DNA of 13,561 nt from CABMGO01 sp964574775. GTDB taxonomy: Archaea > Nanobdellota > Nanobdellia > Pacearchaeales > GW2011-AR1. Positions 1-6,141 of this stretch are shown here, one piece after another (within the stretch, counting starts at the first letter, position 1; each line of letters opens with the position of its first letter). The notes under the pieces were generated by a model that saw nothing but the letters and a program-made list of their open reading frames with translations, did not search any database and was not told the DNA's origin. Position numbers and translations under genes: made by a program. The DNA is taken from contig CAZNOS010000022.1 of assembly GCA_964574775.1 (NCBI GenBank), positions 1 through 13,561 of the forward strand, given 5' to 3'.

Positions 1-55
1 CCCTCATGGAATCAATTAGATATTGCGGTGGCCTTCCGGCAACTTCAATAATCAT
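1..55 (-). CDS. N-terminal fragment of an unidentified protein, cut by the window edge
   Basis: A minus-strand frame opens with ATG at 55 and stays open to the left edge, giving about 18 residues that begin MIIEVAGRPPQYLIDSM. It starts 28 bases after the stop codon of the helix-hairpin-helix gene and points the same way. An A/T-rich stretch (ATAAAATG on the minus strand) lies about 25-32 bases upstream and could be its TATA box. I do not recognise the family from so short a piece. The reading is supported mainly by the clean frame, the spacing and the protein-like composition. Confidence 0.5.
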   Translation of the reverse strand, partial: MIIEVAGRPPQYLIDSMR

Positions 56-83
56 GATTGCTGTTATTTTTTTTTCTATCATT

Positions 84-641
84 TTATCTCTTGATGAATA
101 AAATAATTATGACAAAAACAAGAAAGAATGCGAATGCATATATCGCATATTTTTTTATTATCTCGTTTTTTGATTCATATATTATCTTTTCTTTTGCTAT
201 ATCATTGTCTGAATTTAAGTTTATAATGTTTTCGTTCTGCTGTTCCTCTATATTTACGGGCATGTCTACTATCGAATCTGCGGTTATAATATTGGGTTCC
301 GTCTCTTCTTCTGCTTGAACATCTTCCTCTATCAAATCAGACTTCGTTTCCGTATCCTCTGAATCCTCATTGGAAGACGAATCAGAAATGGATACACACG
401 CTAGGCCTTGCGTTTTAATTTTTTCTACCGTGGCAGGGCCTATTCCAACTACCTTATCTAAATCCTCAATCGATGAGTATGGACGAGTGTCTATTATGGC
501 TTGCGCCTTAGCTGGTCCTATTCCGGTTAATTTATCTAATTCGCTTAATGACGCCGTGTTAATATCCACCTGCCCGTCATTACATTGTGCACTAATAAAA
601 TTTATTCCAAGAATCAACACAAGCAAGATCACCAGCTTCAT
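84..641 (-). CDS. Secreted, C-terminally anchored ComEA-like helix-hairpin-helix protein
   Basis: This 185-residue protein has three parts. Residues 1-19 form a signal peptide (MKLVILLVLILG, then a likely cleavage site after ISA). Residues 24-77 form a tandem helix-hairpin-helix domain of the ComEA type: DINTAS, then LTGIGPAKA and VVGIGPATV, the two glycine hairpins that grip the DNA backbone. An acidic, Ser/Glu/Asp/Asn-rich linker (about 85-160) follows, then one membrane helix (164-182) ending in the basic tail KR. The domain should therefore sit outside the cell, tethered by its C-terminus. Cys20 and Cys82 flank the domain and could pair. The ATG at 641 is preferred over the upstream GTG at 653 because a TATA-like box (664-670) sits 25 bases before it. 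In bacteria ComEA binds incoming DNA during uptake; a DNA-binding role here is inferred from that family. Confidence 0.8.
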   Translation of the reverse strand: MKLVILLVLILGINFISAQCNDGQVDINTASLSELDKLTGIGPAKAQAIIDTRPYSSIEDLDKVVGIGPATVEKIKTQGLACVSISDSSSNEDSEDTETKSDLIEEDVQAEEETEPNIITADSIVDMPVNIEEQQNENIINLNSDNDIAKEKIIYESKNEIIKKYAIYAFAFFLVFVIIILFIKR

Positions 642-656
642 TAAAAAAATCACGCA

Positions 657-995
657 TTAAGAGTATAAAAGTATTCCGATGGCAATCGATGCGTTTACTA
701 TAAACCACAGAATATATGTTATTATAATTGGCTTTTCTTTATGGACAAACCCATAAGCAAGCCAAAACAAATTAAAAAATGCCCAAACCGACCAAGACGC
801 AAAAGACAACCCAGCAACGTCGTGATTTACAAAAACATTCCATAGTTGCGGAATCCCCATAACCGGGCCTATTATCGCAATAGCAATTAAAATTTTATCT
901 AAAAAACGTATCCAAAATCTTTTCGACGGATACTCCTCTAGTTTTTTAAAAACTCTTTTTCTTTTACTGATGTGATGTAGTCCTGATGAGTGCAT
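657..995 (-). CDS. SemiSWEET/PQ-loop family small membrane protein
   Basis: The protein has 112 residues: a basic cytoplasmic N-terminus (1-30) and then a three-helix bundle at about 33-51, 65-84 and 88-110. The Pro-Gln pair of the PQ-loop/MtN3 family is in helix 1 (GIPQLW, 48-52). One triple-helix bundle is the unit found in SemiSWEETs, which dimerise to carry sugars across the membrane; the substrate cannot be read from the sequence. The frame also contains an upstream ATG at 1046, but the start at 995 (MHSSGLHH) is chosen because a perfect TTTATAAA (1017-1024) lies 22-29 bases before it. It ends 15 bases before the helix-hairpin-helix start, whose TATA box overlaps its last codons. Confidence 0.75.
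   Translation of the reverse strand: MHSSGLHHISKRKRVFKKLEEYPSKRFWIRFLDKILIAIAIIGPVMGIPQLWNVFVNHDVAGLSFASWSVWAFFNLFWLAYGFVHKEKPIIITYILWFIVNASIAIGILLYS
664..670 (-). promoter_or_regulatory. TATA box for the helix-hairpin-helix gene
   Basis: TTTTATA on the minus strand, 23-29 bases before the ATG at 641. The spacing predicts a leaderless transcript. It overlaps the last codons of the upstream SemiSWEET gene. Confidence 0.55.
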
Positions 996-1016
996 ATTAA
1001 TGTTAAGAGAAAATGG

Positions 1017-1024
1017 TTTATAAA
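1017..1024 (-). promoter_or_regulatory. TATA box for the SemiSWEET gene
   Basis: TTTATAAA, 22-29 bases before the ATG at 995. It falls inside the longer version of the reading frame, which argues against the upstream ATG at 1046. Confidence 0.65.
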
Positions 1025-1032
1025 TTGTGAGT

Positions 1033-1569
1033 TTATTCCACGTCAAACTTTTCTCCGAACTTTTCTTTAAAATCTATATATTGAATTTTCCCGTCTTCGT
1101 TCTTGCTACTTATCCATATATTATTGAAAACTTTTGTATTTAACAAAAAAGCACATTTCTCTTTTTCTTCTTTTGACAAGGTTCCATTGAGTTTTGATTC
1201 TACACCTATAACGTTATACGTTTTTTCTCCGACGAGCTGAAAGGCGATAAAATCCGGGAAACCAGTTCCTATCGTCATAACTTTTTTAAATGGGTTAAAA
1301 ATTCTTTTAGCTTGAATTATTTTTTTTATTTCTAAATCTACGTTATTGGGCCACTTGGCTACAATCCATCCCAGCTCTTCCAAATTTTTTCTGACTTTTA
1401 GTTCGAAATCTCCGCCAGATTTCTTTGATTTTTTACCCTTGGCGATTTCTGATTTTTTCTTTAATAATTTTGGAACACCTGCTGCATTGTTTTCCCATGT
1501 TACTTCATAATCTCCGCTAGATGCCTTATTAATTTTTTCAAGAATTTCCTCCTTTCTTTCTGAGTCCAT
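1033..1569 (-). CDS. PD-(D/E)XK nuclease-like protein with a basic N-terminal tail
   Basis: The 178-residue protein has a charged, lysine-rich N-terminal part (1-52) followed by a compact nuclease-like core. The core shows Glu55 in the first helix (GGDFELKVRKNLEELGW), then Pro105-Asp106 (TGFPDFIAF), then Glu124-x-Lys126 (IGVESK), followed by a Lys/Glu-rich helix. This E...PD...ExK order is the active-site pattern of the restriction-endonuclease-like fold shared by Hjc-type Holliday junction resolvases and many repair or restriction nucleases. No DNA methyltransferase partner is present, so a housekeeping repair role is as likely as defence. The start at 1569 (MDSERKEE) is chosen over the ATG three codons upstream (1578) because the TATA box at 1592-1598 is centred 26 bases before it. 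The exact family is not recognised. Confidence 0.7.
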   Translation of the reverse strand: MDSERKEEILEKINKASSGDYEVTWENNAAGVPKLLKKKSEIAKGKKSKKSGGDFELKVRKNLEELGWIVAKWPNNVDLEIKKIIQAKRIFNPFKKVMTIGTGFPDFIAFQLVGEKTYNVIGVESKLNGTLSKEEKEKCAFLLNTKVFNNIWISSKNEDGKIQYIDFKEKFGEKFDVE

Positions 1570-1591
1570 GAAATACATAGAAAGTCTAGAA

Positions 1592-1598
1592 TTATAAA
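1592..1598 (-). promoter_or_regulatory. TATA box for the nuclease-like gene
   Basis: TTTATAA on the minus strand, 23-29 bases before the ATG at 1569 but only 14-20 before the ATG at 1578. It therefore favours the downstream start. Confidence 0.6.
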
Positions 1599-1601
1599 TC
1601 T

Positions 1602-1769
1602 TTACAAGTCTCTAGCTAAAAGGGTTCTTCTATTGTTTCCAAGCGCTCTTTTTTCTGCCTGCTTTATCGTCTCTGCAACTTTTTTTTCTAGTTCCTCGAT
1701 AAATTCCTCAGAAACTGCTAGCTCGGATGAATCTTTAACGTTTGTTTTAACAATTAAACTTTTTGTCAT
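1602..1769 (-). CDS. 55-residue histone-fold protein (DUF1931-like), alpha-3 absent
   Basis: A complete small frame runs from ATG at 1769 to TAA at 1602-1604. It reads MTKSLIVKTNVKDSSELAVS, a long amphipathic helix (about 20-43), then NNRRTLLARDL and stop. This matches the archaeal/bacterial histone fold: a short first segment, the long central helix, then the loop with Arg47, Thr49 and Asp54 spaced like the conserved R...T...D clamp of HMf-type histones (Arg52, Thr54, Asp59). The chain stops where helix 3 would begin. Short DUF1931-type and bacterial histones are known to have a reduced third helix, so this is probably intact rather than truncated. Its start overlaps the lysS stop as ATGA and it has no TATA box of its own, so it should be expressed from the lysS transcript. 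The likely role is DNA binding and chromatin organisation as a dimer. Confidence 0.8.
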   Translation of the reverse strand: MTKSLIVKTNVKDSSELAVSEEFIEELEKKVAETIKQAEKRALGNNRRTLLARDL

Positions 1770-3304
1770 TTTTTAGCTTTCTTTTTTTCAGTTTTCTTAT
1801 CTACTGACTTTTCTTCACTGTTTTCTATTTCTACATTGGGTCTCATCAACGGAAACATCACGCATTCTCTTATCGGTCTATTCACGAGGAACGAAAAAAG
1901 TCTTTCTGATGTTCCGAATCCACAAGCTGGCGGCATTCCGTACTTTAGTGCTTCGATAAAACTATCGTCGTGTTCCATACTTTCAGAGTCTCCAGCTTCT
2001 TTATTTTTTCTTTGTTCTTTGAATCTTTCTTCCTGGTCAATCGGATCGTTTAGCTCAGAATATCCGTTTCCAACTTCGCTTCCTGCAAGAATTACCTGGA
2101 ATTGTTCTACTTTTCTCGGATCTTTTTCGCTTCTTTTTGCCAATGGAGCGAGTTCAACTGGTTGTCCGACTAAAAATCCTGGACCAGAAAGTTGCTTCCT
2201 ACAAAACTTCCAAAGAACATCTACAAGTCGCCATTTGTCAACTTTACCATCATATTCGATATTTTCCTTTTTCAAAAATAGTTCTATTTGTTTTTTATCA
2301 GCTTTGTAAATATTTATTCCTGTTTTAGACTCAATTAATTTTTCGTAGTCATATCTTTCCCATTTTTTTCCTAAATCAATCTTATGTCCTCGTGTTTCAA
2401 AAACCAAAGAACCATTAACGGCCGTGGCAATTTTTCTGTACATTTCTTCTACCAATTTCATTCCGTCCTCGAAATTTGCGTATCCCCAATAAAATTCCAT
2501 AGAAGTGTAATCCTGTAAATGCTCTGCGTCCATTCCTTCGTTTCTGAAAATTCTACCTATCTCGAAAGTTTTTTCATAACCAGCAACTAATAATTTTTTT
2601 TGCCATAATTCACCGACTGAAATTCTTAAAAATACATCTAAATCTAGCGCCTTATGATGAGTTGCAAATGGAGTTGCGGCTGCGCCACCGGCTGCTGTTT
2701 CTATTACTGGAGTTTCAACTTCCAAAAATCCTTTTTCAGTCAAAAAATTTCTTAGAGTTGCATAATATTTTTGTTTCTTAATAAAAAGTTCTTTTACTTC
2801 TGGATTCATAATAATATCTAAATATCTTTTTCTTAATTTTTCTTCCTCGTCCGTTAATCCCTTAACCTTATCTGGCAATGGAAGAATTGATTTGGTCAAA
2901 AGTTGTATTTCTTTCACAAGTACAGAAAGCTCTCCGGTTTTTGTTTTCATTACATTGCCTTTTACACCGACGATATCTCCTGCATCAATTAGAGAAAATA
3001 TGTCAAAAATATTCTGCGGGGTTTTTTCTGATTGTAACACAATCTGTAAGCTTCCCTTTAAATCTTGAATTTTCGCGAAGGCCAATTTTCCAAAATTTCT
3101 TAGGAACATAATTCTACCGGCTATTGCGTGTTCTTTTTTAGAAATTTCTTCGTTTTTTAAATCTGAAAAATTCTTTAAAATAAAATCTGTATGCACTCTT
3201 TCTTCCTCAAAATCAAATTTATGAGCGTATGGATTTGACTTAAGTGCTTTTAATTCGTCTATTTTTTTTAATCTTTCTTTTACAATTTCGTCTTCTCTTC
3301 CCAT
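1766..3304 (-). CDS. lysS: Lysyl-tRNA synthetase, class II
   Basis: A cytoplasmic enzyme that charges tRNA-Lys with lysine using ATP. At 512 residues it has the normal class II length. It has an N-terminal anticodon-binding OB fold (about 58-135, IAGRIMFLRNFGKLAFAKIQ) and then the catalytic core: motif 1 around 192-212 (FLEVETPVI, GGAAATPF), motif 2 at 248-270 (FEIGRIFRNEGMDAEHLQDY) and motif 3 at 460-488 (ACGFGTSERLF with Arg468, MFPLMRP). Motif 3 uses GFGTSERL instead of the common GIGIDRL, and motif 2 has HLQDYTSMEF where HNPEFTMLE is usual; both keep the class-defining arginines. The C-terminus carries a Lys/Glu tail (493-512). A TTAAAAA box lies about 25 bases before the ATG, and the stop overlaps the histone gene (ATGA), making a lysS-histone operon. 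Confidence 0.96.
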   Translation of the reverse strand: MGREDEIVKERLKKIDELKALKSNPYAHKFDFEEERVHTDFILKNFSDLKNEEISKKEHAIAGRIMFLRNFGKLAFAKIQDLKGSLQIVLQSEKTPQNIFDIFSLIDAGDIVGVKGNVMKTKTGELSVLVKEIQLLTKSILPLPDKVKGLTDEEEKLRKRYLDIIMNPEVKELFIKKQKYYATLRNFLTEKGFLEVETPVIETAAGGAAATPFATHHKALDLDVFLRISVGELWQKKLLVAGYEKTFEIGRIFRNEGMDAEHLQDYTSMEFYWGYANFEDGMKLVEEMYRKIATAVNGSLVFETRGHKIDLGKKWERYDYEKLIESKTGINIYKADKKQIELFLKKENIEYDGKVDKWRLVDVLWKFCRKQLSGPGFLVGQPVELAPLAKRSEKDPRKVEQFQVILAGSEVGNGYSELNDPIDQEERFKEQRKNKEAGDSESMEHDDSFIEALKYGMPPACGFGTSERLFSFLVNRPIRECVMFPLMRPNVEIENSEEKSVDKKTEKKKAKK

Positions 3305-3325
3305 GATTTAATGTAGAATTACTAG

Positions 3326-3332
3326 TTTTTAA
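3326..3332 (-). promoter_or_regulatory. TATA box for the lysS-histone operon
   Basis: TTAAAAA on the minus strand, 22-28 bases before the lysS ATG at 3304. It overlaps the stop codon of the upstream hypothetical gene (3329-3331). Confidence 0.6.
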
Positions 3333-4432
3333 GGGTTTTGAGCGCTACCGGAAAAAGCATCCGCTACTTTTTTCAATCTTTCTATCCTATTAGAAACATC
3401 ATTTACATCAAAAGAAGCTGGTCTATTCGTGTATGATAACATTGTCGGAGAGTCTCTTTCTAATCTTTTTATTTTACCCAAAACCTCTTCTAATTGAGCA
3501 TCTGTTCTCCTAACTTCTCTTTGAAAATTGCAAAGCTCTGTGGCTTGCCTACGCGTTTGTTCATCTGAATGTTTTCGTACTGGAATATATTGCAAACTAT
3601 CTGCTATTGGAATTGCTGTCAAGACTAAAGCCATCATCGGCGCAAATCCTTTAGACCAAAATCTTAAGTTCCAGCCAATCATCGCTTTATGTCCAGCAAC
3701 ATGTGCAAGCAAAACATCATTCTTGGTTCTTTCCCTTAGGATTTCAGCGTCTTCTGAAACCATTTCCAAACATTCTGCGACTTTTGAGAAATAAAAACGC
3801 TGTAAATAGCCACTTAAATTATTAACACTGAATCTGGTGTTTTCATATCCTTTCCATCCCTTTAAATACTCTGGCGAAAGAAAAAATCCTTTTTTGTCAC
3901 ATTGCAACATTGTGTGCCCGTGACCATGTGCAGTGGCATTTCTTACTCTTTCCATTAATTCTCCCCTTTCCCTCAAGTCTTCAATTACTAAAAGTATGCC
4001 ATTACTTACGTCGCTAGTGCTTTGCATAACTGGAGTAAGAGATTTTAAGTTATATGCTTCAAAAATTGCATTTGGGCCGTTTTGCTTTGATGTGCGAATT
4101 TTTTCATGTCTTTTTTCGACTTCTTCTTCTGAAATATAAGAAGCTTGCAAAAATCTGTTTAAATTGTCATATAAACATTTAGCATGAGAAAAAGATGTTC
4201 CCAGTTCTCTAGAAAGAGATTCTCGAATTAATCCTCGGAATGGTCTGGATAGCGTGAGAGTATATTCGTGCCATATGGATATCAAGTCTGCATTATCCAT
4301 TGAAGTAGATAATTTTTTAGCATCATCTCTTAATCCATCAAGAAAATACTGCATATATTTTTGCCTAGTAGGACTACCTTTACATCTTAAAGATATTTCT
4401 TTTACAAGTTCTTCTATTGGTGCGAAATACAT
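3329..4432 (-). CDS. Hypothetical membrane-anchored protein with a HEPN-like RNATAH motif
   Basis: The 367-residue protein is not recognised as a named family. Residues 1-260 are rich in helices. Within them is MERVRNATAHGHGHTM: Arg164-Asn165-x3-His169 fits the R-N-x3-H signature of HEPN ribonucleases. A hydrophobic segment (about 262-281, FAPMMALVLTAIPIADSL) could be one membrane helix. It is followed by a charged, probably coiled-coil stretch (288-328) and a second helical tail (345-360). A HEPN role is a hypothesis from one motif in a helical setting; a structural protein with a chance match is possible. The ATG at 4432 is preferred over the TTG at 4441 because a TTTTTAAT box is centred about 26 bases before it. 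It stands alone between lysS and the acylphosphatase gene, with its own promoter. Confidence 0.75.
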   Translation of the reverse strand: MYFAPIEELVKEISLRCKGSPTRQKYMQYFLDGLRDDAKKLSTSMDNADLISIWHEYTLTLSRPFRGLIRESLSRELGTSFSHAKCLYDNLNRFLQASYISEEEVEKRHEKIRTSKQNGPNAIFEAYNLKSLTPVMQSTSDVSNGILLVIEDLRERGELMERVRNATAHGHGHTMLQCDKKGFFLSPEYLKGWKGYENTRFSVNNLSGYLQRFYFSKVAECLEMVSEDAEILRERTKNDVLLAHVAGHKAMIGWNLRFWSKGFAPMMALVLTAIPIADSLQYIPVRKHSDEQTRRQATELCNFQREVRRTDAQLEEVLGKIKRLERDSPTMLSYTNRPASFDVNDVSNRIERLKKVADAFSGSAQNP

Positions 4433-4453
4433 AAAATTCAAATTAAAAATACC

Positions 4454-4461
4454 ATTAAAAA
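4454..4461 (-). promoter_or_regulatory. TATA box for the HEPN-motif hypothetical gene
   Basis: TTTTTAAT on the minus strand, 22-29 bases before the ATG at 4432. It supports that ATG over the TTG at 4441. Confidence 0.5.
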
Positions 4462-4494
4462 CCTTTCTATTTGTAACTACTCTCTAGAAACAAA

Positions 4495-4773
4495 CTAAAA
4501 TCTCATTATTGTGAAATCCTTAAATTCACCAGACCACTTCTTTTCCTCTGGCTTTAAATCCCTTATCTGGGCGTGTGGCGGACCTTTTTTGAGTATTTTG
4601 TACATTTCCTCTATTTTTTCTTTATCGCCCTCTACAAGAACCTCTACCTCTCCAGACTCCAAATTTCTTACGTACCCTCTCAGTCCTAATTTGTCCGCCT
4701 GATCCTTACAAAACTGTCTAAAAAAAACCCCCTGAACAGTTCCTTGAATTACAAACTTCACTGCTTTTTTCAT
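4495..4773 (-). CDS. Acylphosphatase
   Basis: The 92-residue protein matches the usual length of acylphosphatase, a small cytoplasmic enzyme that hydrolyses acyl phosphates such as carbamoyl phosphate and 1,3-bisphosphoglycerate. The signature IQGTVQGVFFR (9-19) supplies the phosphate-binding loop with catalytic Arg19. GYVRNLESGEVEVLVEG (33-49) supplies catalytic Asn37 and the conserved Gly-x-Val-Glu strand. GPPHAQI (64-70) fits the usual C-terminal region. A TATA box directly after the upstream stop codon predicts its own leaderless transcript. The physiological substrate in archaea is uncertain. Confidence 0.95.
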   Translation of the reverse strand: MKKAVKFVIQGTVQGVFFRQFCKDQADKLGLRGYVRNLESGEVEVLVEGDKEKIEEMYKILKKGPPHAQIRDLKPEEKKWSGEFKDFTIMRF

Positions 4774-4794
4774 ATTGATTAAAATTGATTTGAG

Positions 4795-4801
4795 TTTATA
4801 A
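4795..4801 (-). promoter_or_regulatory. TATA box for the acylphosphatase gene
   Basis: TTATAAA on the minus strand, 22-28 bases before the ATG at 4773 and immediately downstream of the stop codon of the gene at 4804-5220. Confidence 0.6.
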
Positions 4802-4803
4802 GA

Positions 4804-5220
4804 TTAGTGGTAATTCAGTTCTTTAATACCTAATCTTTTTTTAAGCTTTGTAACCCTTGCTTTTCCGTATTTAGAGTTAAGAGAATTAATGGCCAATATC
4901 AACAACTCTTCTTGCGCTGGGATAATGACATTCTCTGCTCTTTTTTGTAAGTAAGATAAGGCGATTAATCTTTGAAGAGTATATTCCGGAAGACCTACTT
5001 CTACAAAATCTCTCAGTCTAGTATATTCCCCAAAATGACACAAGTAATTTGTAGCTTCAAGACCCCTACTAAAAGAACCCATGGACTCTAGAATAGTGTC
5101 TAAAGAAACTTTGGAATTCGCTAATCCAATTTCCTCAACAGATAGGAGATTTTCTTTACCCATGAAAGAAGTAGTCCTTCTTAGAATTTCTAAATATTTT
5201 TCCCTAGCTTTTTTTATCAT
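4804..5220 (-). CDS. Hypothetical helical protein, 138 residues
   Basis: I do not recognise this protein. It appears almost entirely helical, soluble and basic at both ends, ending KARVTKLKKRLGIKELNYH, with no signal peptide or membrane helix. It starts 10 bases after the stop of the gene at 5231-5608. It has no TATA box at the usual -26 position, so it is probably the second gene of that operon. The ATG at 5163 (MGKENLLS, residue 20) is an alternative start: GAAGGA lies upstream of it at Shine-Dalgarno distance. The longer form is kept because of the tight operon spacing. Confidence 0.65.
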   Translation of the reverse strand: MIKKAREKYLEILRRTTSFMGKENLLSVEEIGLANSKVSLDTILESMGSFSRGLEATNYLCHFGEYTRLRDFVEVGLPEYTLQRLIALSYLQKRAENVIIPAQEELLILAINSLNSKYGKARVTKLKKRLGIKELNYH

Positions 5221-5230
5221 ATTATTAGTT

Positions 5231-5608
5231 TCAAATTTTTTGCTGATGAGGATAATCTTCTAATTTATATCTAAAAATAGGAAGAAAGATACCATCTACT
5301 CTAATATAATTTTCAGGTGTATCTGCTACCATAAAATCTGCCCAAATATCTTGATTGCGGAAGAAGGAACGGATCATTGGTGTTCGCAAAAACATTTGTC
5401 CAATTACCAATTTTGAATCCCTCAATTCGCCAGCGAGTTTAAAACAATCATCTAAAGAATAACCACTCTCAACTGGCTGTCTTGCGGTCATATGAGAAAC
5501 GAATCTAGAGAAATCCCAAAATTCTTTTCCAAACTCATCTCTCAAATCGTAAGAAAATCTTTCTATTTTTTTTCTACGTTCTTTTCCTAAAAAAAGCCAC
5601 CTTTCCAT
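5231..5608 (-). CDS. Hypothetical protein, 125 residues
   Basis: A soluble protein of unknown family. The first half is charged and helical (MERWLFLGKERRKKIERFSY), with many aromatic residues (Trp, Phe, Tyr). The second half contains RTPMIRSFFRNQDIWADF and VDGIFLPIFRYK. There is no recognisable active site, signal peptide or membrane helix. A clean TATAAA (5630-5635) 22-27 bases before the ATG fixes the start and predicts a leaderless mRNA that also carries the next gene, 10 bases downstream. Together the two form a small orphan operon between the TrmY and acylphosphatase units. Confidence 0.65.
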   Translation of the reverse strand: MERWLFLGKERRKKIERFSYDLRDEFGKEFWDFSRFVSHMTARQPVESGYSLDDCFKLAGELRDSKLVIGQMFLRTPMIRSFFRNQDIWADFMVADTPENYIRVDGIFLPIFRYKLEDYPHQQKI

Positions 5609-5629
5609 GCAAACAAAATATATTCTGGG

Positions 5630-5635
5630 TTTATA
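5630..5635 (-). promoter_or_regulatory. TATA box for the two-gene orphan operon
   Basis: TATAAA on the minus strand, 22-27 bases before the ATG at 5608. Confidence 0.6.
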
Positions 5636-5639
5636 TTAA

Positions 5640-6140
5640 TTATTGTTCTTGTGTTATAGGTTTAGAAGAAGCATCGGCGATTGTCCAAATAGCAAAATCT
5701 GGCTCTTGTAACCATTTATAAAATTGTAAGTTCACTCTTCCTTTAAAATAAATTTCTAAGTAATGATCATCTACACAATTTCTTAAGATAGAACGCGTTG
5801 GCTCTGGCAAAGAAGAATCAAGGGGTTCTTTACCATGAGTTAAAAATACCCGTTTGCCATCTGGATAAAATCTTTCGTATTCTAAAACAAAACCTATCTC
5901 TTCTCTAGTTCCCCAATCTTTCATAGGAAATCTAAACACTTTTTTATCGTCAATGAAAAAGCTTAAACCGCTTTTTCCTAATTTAAAATCTAAACTCCTG
6001 CCCTCTAACTTTTCATTAACTTTTTCTTGTCCTCCTTTTGAGCCAATTACTCTTATGAAAATAGAATCTAAAGAATATTGATCTAAACATTTTCTCAAAT
6101 GTATAAAATCCATTTCTGGAGGTAAAAAATAATTTTCCAT
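5640..6140 (-). CDS. Hypothetical protein co-transcribed with trmY, 166 residues
   Basis: A soluble, probably mixed alpha/beta protein with no family I recognise. Recognisable stretches are IFIRVIGSKGGQEKVNEKL, FFIDDKKVFRFPMKDWGT and a strand-rich middle (FVLEYERFYPDGKRVFLTHG). There is no signal peptide or membrane helix. Its ATG lies one base beyond the trmY stop (TAAaATG on the minus strand) and no TATA box precedes it at -26. Translation should therefore be coupled to trmY. The coupling hints at a role near tRNA modification, but nothing in the protein confirms it. Confidence 0.7.
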   Translation of the reverse strand: MENYFLPPEMDFIHLRKCLDQYSLDSIFIRVIGSKGGQEKVNEKLEGRSLDFKLGKSGLSFFIDDKKVFRFPMKDWGTREEIGFVLEYERFYPDGKRVFLTHGKEPLDSSLPEPTRSILRNCVDDHYLEIYFKGRVNLQFYKWLQEPDFAIWTIADASSKPITQEQ

Positions 6141-6141
6141 T

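Noticed and set aside
84..641. Lipoprotein lipobox around Cys20 of the helix-hairpin-helix protein
   Set aside because: The residue before the cysteine is Gln rather than Gly/Ala/Ser, and a C-terminal membrane helix already provides an anchor.
657..1046. Longer SemiSWEET frame starting at the ATG at 1046
   Set aside because: The extra 17 residues overlap a perfect TTTATAAA at the correct distance from the ATG at 995, so the extension is more likely promoter than protein.
1033..1569. Restriction-modification system
   Set aside because: The nuclease-like protein has no methyltransferase or specificity gene nearby; the neighbours are a membrane protein and a histone-fold gene.
1836..2309. 157-residue open frame on the plus strand opposite lysS
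   Set aside because: It lies wholly inside the strongly conserved lysS gene, has no matching promoter, and its translation shows no protein family features.
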